Positions 25,579 through 36,543 of a stretch of 64,000 nt of DNA are shown piece after piece. The number at the start of each line of letters is the position of its first letter. Position 1 is the first letter of the stretch. This stretch comes from Bacillus_BD sp963708895 (GTDB taxonomy: Bacteria > Bacillota > Bacilli > Bacillales > Cytobacillaceae). The notes under the pieces were generated by a model that searched no databases, was not told the DNA's origin, and was given only the letters and a program-made list of their open reading frames with translations. The position numbers and the translations under genes were made by a program. The DNA lies in contig CAVPUE010000002.1 of NCBI GenBank assembly GCA_963708895.1, forward strand, positions 496,001 through 560,000, in the 5' to 3' direction.

Positions 25579-27085
25579 TTACTGAATTAAATCAAAATCC
25601 TCTCCAAATACAGCTTGGATATACATATCCGGATTTAATAAACCTTGGGCTGCAATTTGCACATACTCATGGATGCCTTCAGCACCTATACCTAGTACAA
25701 TCGTAGCGATCGTAAGTAAGACCATTGGGAACATAATCATGCCCTTTGTTGTGCCTTTCTCCATATCTGTACTTATCGTCGTCTCGCCCCAAAATGCGTT
25801 CATAAATATTTTCATGATCGAATATAAAACCATTAAACTTGTTAAAATAGCAACGGCACCTAACCAAAAATAACTAGCTTCAAATGAGCCTTTCGTAATA
25901 AATACTTTCCCAAGGAATCCACTTAGTGGAGGAATCCCTGATAAGGATAATGCGGCAATAAAGAACATCCAACCCAAATAGGGATGATTACGAATAAGTC
26001 CACTAATTTCTTTTAATTTACTAGTACCCATCAAATAGATAATCGTTCCTCCTAATAAGAAAAGAAGAGCCTTAATGATCATGTCATGAATGAGGTAGTA
26101 AATAGAGCCGTAAAACCCAGAAAAGGTAAATGAGGCAAATCCAGCAAGAATCATTCCTGCCCCAATAATGACATTATAAGTAAGGATTTTCTTAATATCC
26201 CAATAGGCCACAGCACCAAACGCCCCCAAGAATCATGGTTAATGCTGCTAAGATTCCAATAAAGGTGTGCGTCACCTCTTGTTGATGATAAAAAACCAAT
26301 GTAAACATTCGGAAAATCGCATAGATTCCGACCTTCGTTAAGAGCGCAGCAAAAATAGCGGCGATGGCTGTTGGAGGTGCACTATAGGACCCTGGTAACC
26401 AATAAAATAAGAAAAGACCCGCTTTAATACCAAAAACAATTAGGAAAAGTAATGCTATTGTTGTCAGAAGTCCATCTTGTCCAGCTTGTGCAACTCGAAT
26501 AGAGATATGTGCTAAATTCAAAGTTCCTGTTATTGAATACAAATAGGCGATGGCAACAAGGAAAAAGAAAGAAGAAACGACATTCACAATAACGTACTTT
26601 AAAGACTCTCGTAATTGGATTTTGGTACTTCCTAATGTAATTAATACATAAGACGAGATTAACATTAATTCGAAGGAAACGTATAAATTAAATAAATCTC
26701 CTGTTAAAAATGATCCATTGACTCCAGCAATAAGAAATAAAAATAATGGATAGAAATAAAAAGCTTCACGCTCTTTTCCAATTGTATTGAATGCATAAAG
26801 GAGACAACATAGAGCAACTAAGCTTGAGGTAACAAGGAGTAGTGCTGCGAACATATCTGCCACTAAACCAATACCATATGGAGCCTGCCAGCCTCCCAAT
26901 TGCAACGTTTGAATTCCTTGGGCTTTTATCTGGATCACCAGATAGATGGATACAGCACCAGTTGCTATTAGACTTATGCTACTCAGTATACGCTGAACGC
27001 TTATATTCTTTCGAAAAAGGATTAAGATCATCCCAATGGTTAATGGGATTAAAATCGGCATTAACACCATATTATTCATGTTCAT
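25579..27085 (-). pseudogene. mrpD: Na+/H+ antiporter subunit MrpD, frameshifted
   Basis: NuoL/M/N-like proton-channel subunit with about 14 membrane segments. The N-terminal 290 residues (FELMLISSYVLITLG, the TM5 Glu region, and LFLFYWLPGSYSAPPTAIAAIFAALLTKVG) and the C-terminal 210 (GAVAYWDIKKILTYN onward) are in different frames. They join at a G5 run near 26225. Reducing it to G4 gives ILGAFGAVAYWDI and a 501-residue protein of normal length. If the break is real, the Mrp antiporter would be inactive, because MrpD is essential for transport. A homopolymer site makes a sequencing error likely. Confidence 0.92.
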
Positions 27086-27413
27086 TACCTCTCAATTGTT
27101 CCAGATCATCTGTGCCATACACTTTAAAAGTTTTATAGCATAATACCAGTAATAGTGCCGTAACGGCAAAGTTGATAACAATAGCTGTTAATATTAATGC
27201 TTGTGGAATCGCATCAGTAAAAATTTGAATTTTTTCACTTAATAATGGGGGAGATCCCTTTTTAAGTCCTCCCATGGTCATGATCAGCAAGTTAATTGCA
27301 TGGCTGATAATAGACGAACCAAATATAATACGGAGCATATTTTTTGAAAGCATTAGATACGTCCCAATTGTAAACAGTAACCCGACAAGTATAGACATAA
27401 CCGTTTCCATCAT
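27072..27413 (-). CDS. mrpC: Na+/H+ antiporter subunit MrpC
   Basis: 113 residues, NuoK-like, three membrane helices with GTYLMLSKNMLRIIFG and the conserved ILTAIVINFAVTA. It overlaps mrpB and mrpD by a few bases at each end, the tight packing typical of this operon. Confidence 0.94.
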   Translation of the reverse strand: MMETVMSILVGLLFTIGTYLMLSKNMLRIIFGSSIISHAINLLIMTMGGLKKGSPPLLSEKIQIFTDAIPQALILTAIVINFAVTALLLVLCYKTFKVYGTDDLEQLRGNEHE

Positions 27414-27841
27414 ATGCGATCATCACTTATCGTTAGAATGATGGTTACAGCCGTTCCGATAACAGCAAGGGCAACACCGGTATCGAAAATAAGAGCAGTC
27501 GCTAACTCGGTTTCTCCAAAAAATGGAATGTCAAAATATCCAAAAGTCTGGGTTAAAAAGGGTACATCAACAAGAAAACTTCCCATACCGGTCAATATGG
27601 CAATTAAAACTCCAAGTGCAGCAACATTTTTAAAATTAAACGGGATATTCTTTCTAATGGTTTCAATATCAAATGCTAAAAACAAAAGTGTAATCCCGGA
27701 TGCTATACTCAATCCACCGATGAAACCACCTCCAGGATTATGATGACCTCCGTAATAAAGGTAGATGGCAAAAGCAAAGATGATGACAGCTGCCACTTTT
27801 GTAACAGTATGTAAGATCACATCATTTGGTTTCATTTTCAT
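27410..27841 (-). CDS. mrpB: Na+/H+ antiporter subunit MrpB
   Basis: 143 residues, four membrane helices, with the signature YYGGHHNPGGGFIGGLSIASG and a C-terminal DTGVALAVIGTAV. It overlaps the end of mrpA by 20 bp. Confidence 0.95.
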   Translation of the reverse strand: MKMKPNDVILHTVTKVAAVIIFAFAIYLYYGGHHNPGGGFIGGLSIASGITLLFLAFDIETIRKNIPFNFKNVAALGVLIAILTGMGSFLVDVPFLTQTFGYFDIPFFGETELATALIFDTGVALAVIGTAVTIILTISDDRI

Positions 27842-30230
27842 CCCTCCCTGATAATTGTAGCTTTATTAACGTATATACACCTAAACCAGCTATCGTAAGT
27901 ACGGAGATTTCCAGCATCGTATCAAATCCCCGAAAATCAACTAAAATAGCATTAACAATATTTTTGGCTCCTGCTAGTTCATAGGCATTTTCAAAATAGC
28001 CGACAATGGAATCAAATATCTTATATCCATTTGCAGACAAGGCGAGTAGAGTAACCGTTAATCCTACACCGATCGAAACGATCAAGTTCGTTAGCTTAAA
28101 ACGAATGGATCCTAATTGTTTACCAAATCGTGGTAAGTGGTAAAAACATAATAAGAAAAGTGCCGTTGTGACCGTTTCGACAACGAATTGTGTGAGTGCT
28201 AAATCTGGTGCCCTGAAAATAACAAAGAACATCGAAACAAGATAACCAAGGGTACCTACAGCGATTAAAGAGACCATCCTTGATTTTGAAAAAAGGACTG
28301 TTAATGCCGCAAAAATCACAGCAATGATTAACCCCCAGTCATAAAAAGAAATGGGTGCATCTTGTGAAGCATCAAAATGAATTCCATTTAATAAAACACT
28401 AGAGCTTGCTAATACCAGAATCATAAATACCAATATATAGATTAGATAACTACGAATTGAACCTGTCATATATGAATTCGTTAACCTTTTATAGAGGGAT
28501 TCTGATTTCGTTAACCCTTCATTATAAATATTATTTAAGGTTATAACTTGTGGATAAAAACGGTAGATGCCGATCCATTTTTTTAGTGTTGCATACATAA
28601 AGAGTCCTACAATGATAACCCCAATGGTCATCCATAGCTCTGGCGAAAATAATCCATGCCATGCACTAATCGTAATTTCCATCTCATTCATAGCAGGCAT
28701 TACGGCAGTAAATGCGGGCATGATGAGAAAACTACCTAATACATTTGGAAAAAAGAAAATCAGAATAACAAGTGCAGCTAAAATGATAGGCGAAAATAGC
28801 ATACCGATGGGTGCTTCATGAACAGTTTTATCCAATTTAGTTAAGTCAGGTTTACCAGTAAATGGTTTAAAACATAAAATCATACAGTATATAAATGTAA
28901 AAACACTAGCAATCCATGCAATAACAGGAAATAATATGCCTAATGCTTCCATATTAAAAATAGTTAAGTTTGAAATATTTAACATACTCGTAAAAAACAT
29001 TTCTTTACTTAAAAATCCATTAAATGGCGGCAATCCAGCCATTGAAAAACTACCGATAATGGCAAGTGTAAAGGTGATTGGCATGAAGTGCATAAGACCT
29101 CGTAATTTTCGGATATCACGTGTTCCTGTTTCGTGGTCAATAATTCCGACAACCATAAAGAGACTACCCTTAAAGGTTGAATGATTAACTAAGTGAAAGA
29201 TTGCAGCAAATACGGCCACTGCATAAAGGGAAGATTCCTCTCCGTGATCAAAATATAGCGCAGCAGATCCTATCCCTAAGAGACTCATGATAAACCCAAG
29301 CTGACTAATCGTTGAATAGGCAAGTAATGCTTTTAAGTCTGTTTGTCTCACAGCATTTACAGACCCATATAATAAGGTAATTAATCCGATCCCAGATACT
29401 AACCAAAACCATACTTCGTTTCCACCAAATATCGGTGTAAATCGTGCTACTAAATAAATACCTGCTTTTACCATTGTAGCAGAATGAAGGTAAGCACTGA
29501 TTGGAGTTGGCGCCTCCATGGCATCAGGTAACCATATGCTGAAAGGAAATTGAGCAGATTTAGTAAAGGCACCAACTAGAATGCATACCATTGCCGGAAT
29601 AAATAGCGATTGTGATTTAAGTACATCAATTTGGGAAATGATCTCTCGAATACTATAGGTACCAGCATTCATGGAGAGCATAATAAATCCAGTTAGCATG
29701 ACAAGTCCACCAAATACAGTGATTAATAATGCCTTTTGTGCTCCATATCGTGATCGTTTACGCTGGAACCAATAGGCAATCAATAAAAAGGAAGAGATAC
29801 TTGTTAATTCCCAAAAAACATATAGGACTAGGATGTTATCTGAGAATACGACTCCAAGCATGGCACCCATAAATAAGCATAGGTACACATAAAAGTTATG
29901 GAGCACTTCTCTTTCTTTTGACATATAATAGATGGAATAATGAATGACAAGTGTTCCGATACCCGTAATAATGAGTCCAAAAAGCAAGGATAAACCATCT
30001 AAATACGTAGTAAAATTAATACCAAGGGATGGAATCCATGTTAAAGTGGAAGTCATTACCTTTCCTGTAGAAATAGTAGGAATATAAGAAGCTAAATATA
30101 AAAAGATGAGTAAAGGGATCGGTATGATCAACCATCCAATATGAAACTTCTCATTAAATAGTTTGTAAAGTAACGGTATAAAGATAGCAAAAACAAATGG
30201 TATGAAAATCATGATATGTAACCAAGACAT
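27822..30230 (-). CDS. mrpA: Na+/H+ antiporter subunit MrpA
   Basis: First and largest Mrp subunit, 802 residues, about 20 membrane helices. The NuoL-like part has LYVFWELTSISSFLLIAYWF (key Glu), KSAQFPFSIWLPDAMEAPTP and STISQLGF. The C-terminal MrpA-specific part has FRAPDLALTQFVVETVTTAL. Start ATG 30230 follows GGAGGGTG. The operon uses the proton gradient to expel Na+ and supports alkali and salt tolerance. Confidence 0.96.
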   Translation of the reverse strand: MSWLHIMIFIPFVFAIFIPLLYKLFNEKFHIGWLIIPIPLLIFLYLASYIPTISTGKVMTSTLTWIPSLGINFTTYLDGLSLLFGLIITGIGTLVIHYSIYYMSKEREVLHNFYVYLCLFMGAMLGVVFSDNILVLYVFWELTSISSFLLIAYWFQRKRSRYGAQKALLITVFGGLVMLTGFIMLSMNAGTYSIREIISQIDVLKSQSLFIPAMVCILVGAFTKSAQFPFSIWLPDAMEAPTPISAYLHSATMVKAGIYLVARFTPIFGGNEVWFWLVSGIGLITLLYGSVNAVRQTDLKALLAYSTISQLGFIMSLLGIGSAALYFDHGEESSLYAVAVFAAIFHLVNHSTFKGSLFMVVGIIDHETGTRDIRKLRGLMHFMPITFTLAIIGSFSMAGLPPFNGFLSKEMFFTSMLNISNLTIFNMEALGILFPVIAWIASVFTFIYCMILCFKPFTGKPDLTKLDKTVHEAPIGMLFSPIILAALVILIFFFPNVLGSFLIMPAFTAVMPAMNEMEITISAWHGLFSPELWMTIGVIIVGLFMYATLKKWIGIYRFYPQVITLNNIYNEGLTKSESLYKRLTNSYMTGSIRSYLIYILVFMILVLASSSVLLNGIHFDASQDAPISFYDWGLIIAVIFAALTVLFSKSRMVSLIAVGTLGYLVSMFFVIFRAPDLALTQFVVETVTTALFLLCFYHLPRFGKQLGSIRFKLTNLIVSIGVGLTVTLLALSANGYKIFDSIVGYFENAYELAGAKNIVNAILVDFRGFDTMLEISVLTIAGLGVYTLIKLQLSGRDENETK

Positions 30231-30402
30231 TCAGTCACCCTCCTTTGTATAGAATGTTTAATGATTTCTTGCAAATAATCTGATATAATTATTATTCCCA
30301 AAAGCGCTAAAAACATTGACTGAAATTGTGGCATGAGTTATAGTCATACATAGCTTGATAGAGTATATCGCTTTTCAAGACATTATAGAGGTGAATAATA
30401 AA

Positions 30403-31086
30403 ATGAAAAAGTTAAAAGGGCGTATGGACGAAGGTATCCTCGTCTGTGTGTATTATGGACCAAATGGTGAGCGGCTAATTAAACGTGGATGTAAAATTGC
30501 CAGTATGCTTGATTGCCCATTATATATTTTAACCATTGATCCAAAGCCTTTTGATGACATGGATGCTGAAAAGTCTTTTTACATTAGTAGTTGGAAACAA
30601 TTAGCAGAAACACATAATGCAGAAGAATTTATCGTGTTAGATAATGAAAAACGCCCTGTATCAAAAGTAATTGCTGAAGTAGCAAGAGAAAAACATATTA
30701 CTCAAATTGTTCTTGGTCAAACCGCACAAAGTCGTTGGGAACAGATGACAAAAGGTTCACTAATTAACACTCTCTTGCAGGAAATTCCATTTGTTGATCT
30801 TCATATTATTTCGGTTTCACGATCTGTTAGTGATCAAGAAGGTCTTTTTGAAAAAGGATGTCGTGCCTATTTAATAAAAGATCAAGATCAATATCGCTTG
30901 CAATTTAAACATACGAAAGATGCGGTATATGAAGGAATCTTTTTTAAAGAACAAGGAACTGATTTTAATAATGGACTTTTTAAGTTTATGAAAAATAGAG
31001 AAACACTTTATGTCCAAGTGGTCGAGGACTATGTGAAGGAATTTAAAAATGTAGATATCTCTGAATCCATTGATAATCATTTATAA
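30403..31086 (+). CDS. KdpD-like universal stress (Usp) domain protein
   Basis: 227 residues. The first 140 form a Usp domain like that in the K+ sensor kinase KdpD: GILVCVYYGPNGERLIKRGCKIASML, then KHITQIVLGQTAQSRW (the ATP-loop-like G-Q-T), FVDLHIISV. The remaining 85 residues are unrecognised. No kinase domain. ATG 30403 follows GAGGTG; the frame is open 16 codons further up without a site. It is divergent from mrpA across 170 bp, which hints at a role in cation homeostasis, perhaps nucleotide sensing (inference). Confidence 0.75.
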   Translation: MKKLKGRMDEGILVCVYYGPNGERLIKRGCKIASMLDCPLYILTIDPKPFDDMDAEKSFYISSWKQLAETHNAEEFIVLDNEKRPVSKVIAEVAREKHITQIVLGQTAQSRWEQMTKGSLINTLLQEIPFVDLHIISVSRSVSDQEGLFEKGCRAYLIKDQDQYRLQFKHTKDAVYEGIFFKEQGTDFNNGLFKFMKNRETLYVQVVEDYVKEFKNVDISESIDNHL

Positions 31087-31141
31087 TAGGAACATTTTCA
31101 GGGCCTCCCGTGTTTATACATGTGGAGGTTTTGTACGTTTA

Positions 31142-31705
31142 CTATAGATTCACATCGACTTTAATGAGATGTTTTTCATTTTTATCAATTCCGATATAAT
31201 TTAATGTTTCAGTTGGTGATTGATGATGTAGAATAGACATTAATATCGAAATCGCAATGCCTTTTCGGTAAGCATGATAACCAAATGTTTTACGAAGGGT
31301 ATGTGTCCCAATTTTCCCTTCAATACCTGCTACTTTTGCCGCCTGATTAATAATTCGATAGGCTTGTTGTCTAGTAATCGGTAGATTATTCTTTTTTGAT
31401 TTGAAAAGATAATCTGATTGAACTAGATTAGAATAGGCAAAGTAATTTTTAAGTACCCTTTTGACTTGATTATTTAAATAAAACTCCTGTGTTTTCCCGC
31501 TTTTTTCATCGTGAATTATTAAAAATTCTTTCACTTCTGTATCTGTCCATACATCCTCTACTTTTAATGATAGTAAATCACTAATACTTATTCCTGTATT
31601 GATCCCAAGACTAAAAAGCAGTAAATCTCGATAGGATTGTTTCTGTAAAATGATTTTAATGGCGTTAATTTGATCGATTTCTTTAATGGGATCAACAAAT
31701 TCCAT
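31142..31705 (-). CDS. Orphan tyrosine recombinase lacking the first catalytic Arg
   Basis: 187 residues corresponding to the catalytic domain of phage-type integrases, without the usual N-terminal SAM-like DNA-binding domain. Visible are the beta-hairpin Lys region DEKSGKTQEF, HTLRKTFGYH (His, Arg), HHQSPTETLNYIGI (His, Tyr nucleophile). The box I motif normally reads TG(L)RISDLL; here it is TGISISDLL, with Ser40 (codon AGT at 31586-31588) in place of the catalytic Arg. AGGAGGATCC lies upstream. Similar solo integrases occur in Bacillus genomes. No mobile element surrounds it. It may be inactive or regulatory. Confidence 0.8.
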   Translation of the reverse strand: MEFVDPIKEIDQINAIKIILQKQSYRDLLLFSLGINTGISISDLLSLKVEDVWTDTEVKEFLIIHDEKSGKTQEFYLNNQVKRVLKNYFAYSNLVQSDYLFKSKKNNLPITRQQAYRIINQAAKVAGIEGKIGTHTLRKTFGYHAYRKGIAISILMSILHHQSPTETLNYIGIDKNEKHLIKVDVNL

Positions 31706-31723
31706 AGAGGATCCTCCTGTTGA

Positions 31724-31770
31724 TGTAATGTAACATAATGATAATATAACAAAATTTATGTAACATTACA
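31724..31770. repeat. Inverted repeat upstream of the tyrosine recombinase
   Basis: TGTAATGTAACATAA (31724-31738) and TTATGTAACATTACA (31756-31770) are inverted copies of 15 bp except the central AA. Each contains the direct motif ATGTAACAT. It could be an operator or a recombinase core site. Confidence 0.7.
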
Positions 31771-31953
31771 ATTCATACGTTTGGATTTTTTTATGTTATT
31801 TTTTTAAAAATATAATGTAAAAAAATGATATAGGGATTGAATTATTACCATCAATTATTGTTTTTATATATTTGAAAGCTTTTTATGTAGGAAATAAATA
31901 AAAAATAGTTTAAAATATTTGTATATTGAAAAAACAATAAGGGGATAAACTTC
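31771..31953. other. AT-rich intergenic region before dynA
   Basis: Very AT-rich with no open frame of note. It would hold the divergent promoters of dynA and the recombinase; I cannot place them confidently. Confidence 0.4.
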
Positions 31954-34900
31954 ATGACCAAAATTGAATTACAGCGAGACGTAGCGTTGCTCCGGGGTCA
32001 AATGGCTGCGTTATATGAAATGTTTAATGAAAATGAAAATATACAGTCTGGGGATCGCGTTAAAGATTTAGCAGTTAAACTCCAAAAGCAAGAATATTCA
32101 ATTGCTTTTTGTGGTCATTTTTCAGCTGGAAAGTCTAGTATGATTAATACATTAATGGGAGAAAACATCTTACCCTCTAGTCCAATTCCAACAAGTGCTA
32201 ATTTAGTCAAAATCAAATCGGGGGAAGATTATGCAAAAGTTTACTTTAAAGAAGATACACCTCATTTATACCCAGCACCATATGATTATGAAAAAGTAAA
32301 ATCGTATTGTAAGGATGGAGATCAGATTCAATCCATTGAAATTAGTTACTCGAAAACTTCGATTCCGAGCAATGTCACCATTATGGATACGCCAGGGATC
32401 GACTCGACAGACGATGCACATCGGATTGCCACAGAGTCTGCTTTGCATTTGGCAGACCTCGTTTTCTATGTCATGGATTATAATCACGTTCAAAGCGAAT
32501 TGAATTTCTTATTTACAAAGGAATTAACGGAAGCGGGAAAAGAAGTTTATTTAGTTATTAACCAAATTGATAAACATCGGGAAGAAGAATTAAGCTTTTT
32601 AGACTTCCAAAAGAGTGTAGTAGAATCTTTTGCTATCATGGGGAGTAAAGCCAGCGAAGATATTCTATACGTCCTTAAAAAAGCAGAATCATCCTCATAA
32701 TCAGTATTCTGAATTAAAACAATTTATTGAAAAAAAGATCGATAACCGCATCCAATCCTTACCAGATTCCATTTTTCAATCGCTTAAAAAATTGGGTGTA
32801 GAGCATCTCGAATATTTAGCTCAACTAGATGAAGCGAAGCTAAACGAGTTTAATGAGGTACTCCAGGAGCTTTCAGAAGACGAGAAAACAATGATTCCCG
32901 ATAAAGTTGATGGGTTACAATCGTCAGCTAAGTGAGTTAAAAGAAAAACTTCAACAAAGTGAAAAGCAACTTTATAACGAAATGGATGATCTATTAGATA
33001 ATGCTTATTTAATGCCTTTTGCGACTAGAGATTTAGCTCAGGATTACCTCGCTTCAAGACAGCCGGATTTTAAAGTAGGGTTGTTTTTTTCTAAACAAAA
33101 AACGGAGCAAGAACGAAGTCAAAGGTTGGAAGTGTTTTTTAAGGATCTCTCTGAAAAGGTGACATCACAACTTGATTGGCATATAAAGGAGTTATTTCTA
33201 AAATCTTTAAAAGATCATGACCTTCATGATGATGGGCTGATTTCAGCTATCCAACAGTTTAATATAAAGTTTGATCAAGAATTACTGGTTTCTGAAGTGA
33301 AACCAGGTGCAGGTTTAACAGGAGATTATGTATTAAAGTATACAAAAGATGTGACTGATGCGATTAAAAGGAAAACAAAGCAACAAATCGTTACGATTCA
33401 AACATCCTATTTAGAACTGCTGAAACAAAAACAAGTAAAACAGGAACAAAAAATTGAAAGTGAAATTGCTTCGCTAAGTAAATATTTACAGGCAATAGAG
33501 GGAATCTCATTATTAAAGGAAAAACAAAATAGAGTTCAAAATAAGATGGATGAAATCCTTACAGGAAAATTTGATAGGGAGAGTTATCAAGATCAAGCGA
33601 AGAATTTAGGTAATGAGAACACAGTAGAAGCTGAAGTCATACGTCATGTTTTACAATCGGGAGAAGAAAAGGTTGAAAAGCCAGTAAGAGAACGAAAAGC
33701 CCATGCCATTACAGGAAAGTCGGGTGGTCATGATTTAGAATTAGACCAACTCATTTCAAAGCTAAGGTTTTCAAGTGAGCAAGTAGAAAATGTTCCAGGT
33801 TTTAAGAAAATGGCATCTGAACTCGCGCAAAAAGCAGACCGTTTACAAAATCAATCATTTACAGTTGCTCTTTTTGGTGCTTTTAGTGCGGGTAAGTCTT
33901 CTTTTGCGAATGCGTTAATGGGAGATCGTCTTTTACCTGTTTCGCCGAATCCAACAACTGCTGCTATCAATAAAATCATGCCTGTTGACGCAAAACATCC
34001 ACACGGATTGGTATTAGTCAAACTAAAATCGCTCGACGTATTAATGGGGGATGTAAACCGTTCATTAGCAGCCTTTGAAAGAAAGTCTGGGACATTAGAA
34101 GGTGCCGTATCGCAAGCTCAACAAGTACTTTCATCAAACCGTAACGTAGATGCATATGAAAAAACACATCTAGCGTTTTTACAAGCTTTTGCAAGCGGAA
34201 TTGGTGTTTATCAAAATCAGCTAGGTGAAACGATTCAAACGAATTTAGAAGAGTTTTCTAGTTTTGTCGCAAATGAAGAGAAATCCTGTCTTGTTGAATG
34301 GATTGAAGTCTATTATGATTGTGACTTAACGCGTAAAGGAATTACACTTGTGGATACTCCAGGAGCTGATTCGATTAACGCACGACATACTGGGGTTGCC
34401 TTTGAATATATCAAAAACTCAGATGCGATTCTTTTTGTTACTTATTATAATCATGCCTTTTCTAAAGCAGACCGTGAATTTTTAATTCAATTGGGTCGGG
34501 TAAAAGATACATTTGCCCTTGATAAAATGTTCTTTATTGTTAATGCCATTGATTTGGCACATAATGAAGAGGAAATGGATGCTGTCCTTGATTATGTGGA
34601 AGAACAGCTTGTCACATATGGAATTCGACAACCGCATTTATATCCTGTTTCAAGCATGTTAGCTTTGCAGGAAAAAATCGCTGGAGAAAAGACAATCACA
34701 TCCAAACTTCAATACTTCGAAGAGTCCTTTTATGCTTTTATTGATCATGATTTACGAGAGATTGCGATGAATTCTGCTAAGTTAGAACAGAAACGATTAG
34801 TTTTGCAACTACAAAGCTTTATTCATTCTGCCGAAGCTGACGAGGATACAAAGAAACAAAAGAGAACACAATTACTCTCAGAAAAAGAGCAGGTTCTTGA

Positions 34901-35627
34901 TTTTATTAACAAACAAAATGATACGTTTATAAAAGAAAGACTAGCTCAAGAAACAGAAGAATTAGTCTATTATATTAAACAGCGTGTGTTTTTACGATTT
35001 GGGGACTTTTTAAAAGAATCCTTCAATCCAGCTCTGTTAAAAGATGATGGTAGAAATTTAAAGAAGGCAATACATGCGGCCTTAGATCAATTTCTCGAGG
35101 ATTTTGGTTATGATTTTGCTCAAGAATTACGGGCAACTACATTACGTTTAGAAGCCTTTATTGGTAAAATTTTGTCAGAGACTCAAAACTCAATTGGAAC
35201 GAATGTACAAGAATGGAATAACGAACTGAGCTTTAGTTCATTTGAAGTGGCTAAAATGGAAAGTATTGATTTTGAAATAGCCTTTATGTCAATGGATCGC
35301 CAACACTTCAAAAAAGCATTATCCTATTTTAAAAATCCGAAATCATTCTTTGAAAAAAATGAGCGAAAATACTTAGGGGATGAAATCGAAACAGTATTAC
35401 AAGATCCCGCAGACCAATATTTAGCAAATGGAAAAGCACAATTAATCCAACACTATCACGTACAATTAGAATCTGTTTTTCAGGATCTGTTAAAACATCT
35501 CAAAGATGAAATAGAAGAATACTATCAAGGAGCACTTGCTTCGATATCCAATCAATTCCCAATTGATGAGTTGAAAAAAATCCATCAAAATTTGGAGTCA
35601 GATACTAAAAATGGACAGATACAATAG
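31954..35627 (+). pseudogene. dynA: Bacterial dynamin DynA (YpbR), two frameshifts
   Basis: Fused double dynamin-like GTPase that tethers and fuses membranes and protects against pore formation. First GTPase: GHFSAGKSS, DTPGIDS, NQID. Second GTPase (in the long third segment): GAFSAGKSSFANALMG, DTPGADS, NAID, with helical stalk regions after each. The frame breaks twice. An extra base near 32637 would otherwise allow FASWGVKPAKIFYTSL. An extra T in TT near 32915 would otherwise allow DGYNRQLSELKEK. Correcting both gives 1223 residues, close to the B. subtilis protein (1193). Start ATG 31954 follows AAGGGGA. Confidence 0.93.
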
Positions 35628-35689
35628 TTTGTCTTTCGTTCCTATAATGTTTATCATTTGATGATCATCTATGATATGGGGTTATGAAC

Positions 35690-36439
35690 ATGATACAATC
35701 TTGGTTAGAAGAAATGGAACATGAGCATAGAATTGATATTCTTTTCGCAGTTGAAACTGGAAGTAGGGCTTGGGGTGGGGCAACAAGTCATTCTGATTAT
35801 GATATTCGCTTTATCTTTAAACGAAGCCATGTTAGAACTTACTTATCAATGGAAAAGACGCTGGAAACATTAGATTTTCCAGCGCCTTATGATGCGGTGG
35901 GATGGGATCTATTTAAGGCTTTTCATTTACTAGAAAAATCAAACGGAAGTCTATTAGAATGGGCGGTATCACCAATTGTGTATCGAGATCAAAATGATTT
36001 CTCGAAAAAATTGCGATTATATATAGAAGAAAGCTACTCACTTTTTTCCTTGTATCAGCATTACATCCATTTAATGGCTAGAAATGTAAAAGAAGTTCAT
36101 CATAAATCTTATAATGAAAAAAGACAAAAAAAGCTGATTCAAGCCGTTCGTTCATTCTTGTTAGCAAAGGAAATTGTCTTAAATCGCAATATTCCTTTCG
36201 ATGTTTTGTATAGCACTTTTTCGAAGGACACGAATGAGGATACAATTCGGTCCTTTTATCTATTGTTAATGGAATCAAAACAAAAAGGTTGTTTAGTGAG
36301 TGAAACCTTAGTAGATGAAATGATAACAACCATGGTAAATGAGCGGGAATCGTATGAAAAATTAGCGAATGAACTACCACGGGGAGTACAAAATGTGCAA
36401 GTACTGAATGAATGGATTTGGGAATTATTAGAAGTATAA
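35690..36439 (+). CDS. YcgL-type predicted nucleotidyltransferase
   Basis: COG3541 family, 249 residues. The nucleotidyltransferase core AVETGSRAWGGATSHSDYDIRF contains the G-S-x(9)-S-D-x-D metal-binding motif, followed by a third-strand region and a helical C-terminal domain. Substrate unknown. ATG 35690 has GGGG at a proper distance; ATG 35684 lies too close to it. It is 62 bp downstream of dynA. Confidence 0.85.
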   Translation: MIQSWLEEMEHEHRIDILFAVETGSRAWGGATSHSDYDIRFIFKRSHVRTYLSMEKTLETLDFPAPYDAVGWDLFKAFHLLEKSNGSLLEWAVSPIVYRDQNDFSKKLRLYIEESYSLFSLYQHYIHLMARNVKEVHHKSYNEKRQKKLIQAVRSFLLAKEIVLNRNIPFDVLYSTFSKDTNEDTIRSFYLLLMESKQKGCLVSETLVDEMITTMVNERESYEKLANELPRGVQNVQVLNEWIWELLEV

Positions 36440-36543
36440 AAGGCTGATTCGTACTACAGTCCATGTATTACCATTCTTTCGAATACGAAAAATGTTATAA
36501 TAGAATCTGTTGATTCTTGTGAGCGATTTTAAGGAGTGATAAA

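Noticed and set aside
31142..31705. Integrase as the edge of an integrated element
   Set aside because: Flanks are core genes (mrp, dynA) in conserved order, with no attachment-site duplication or cargo.
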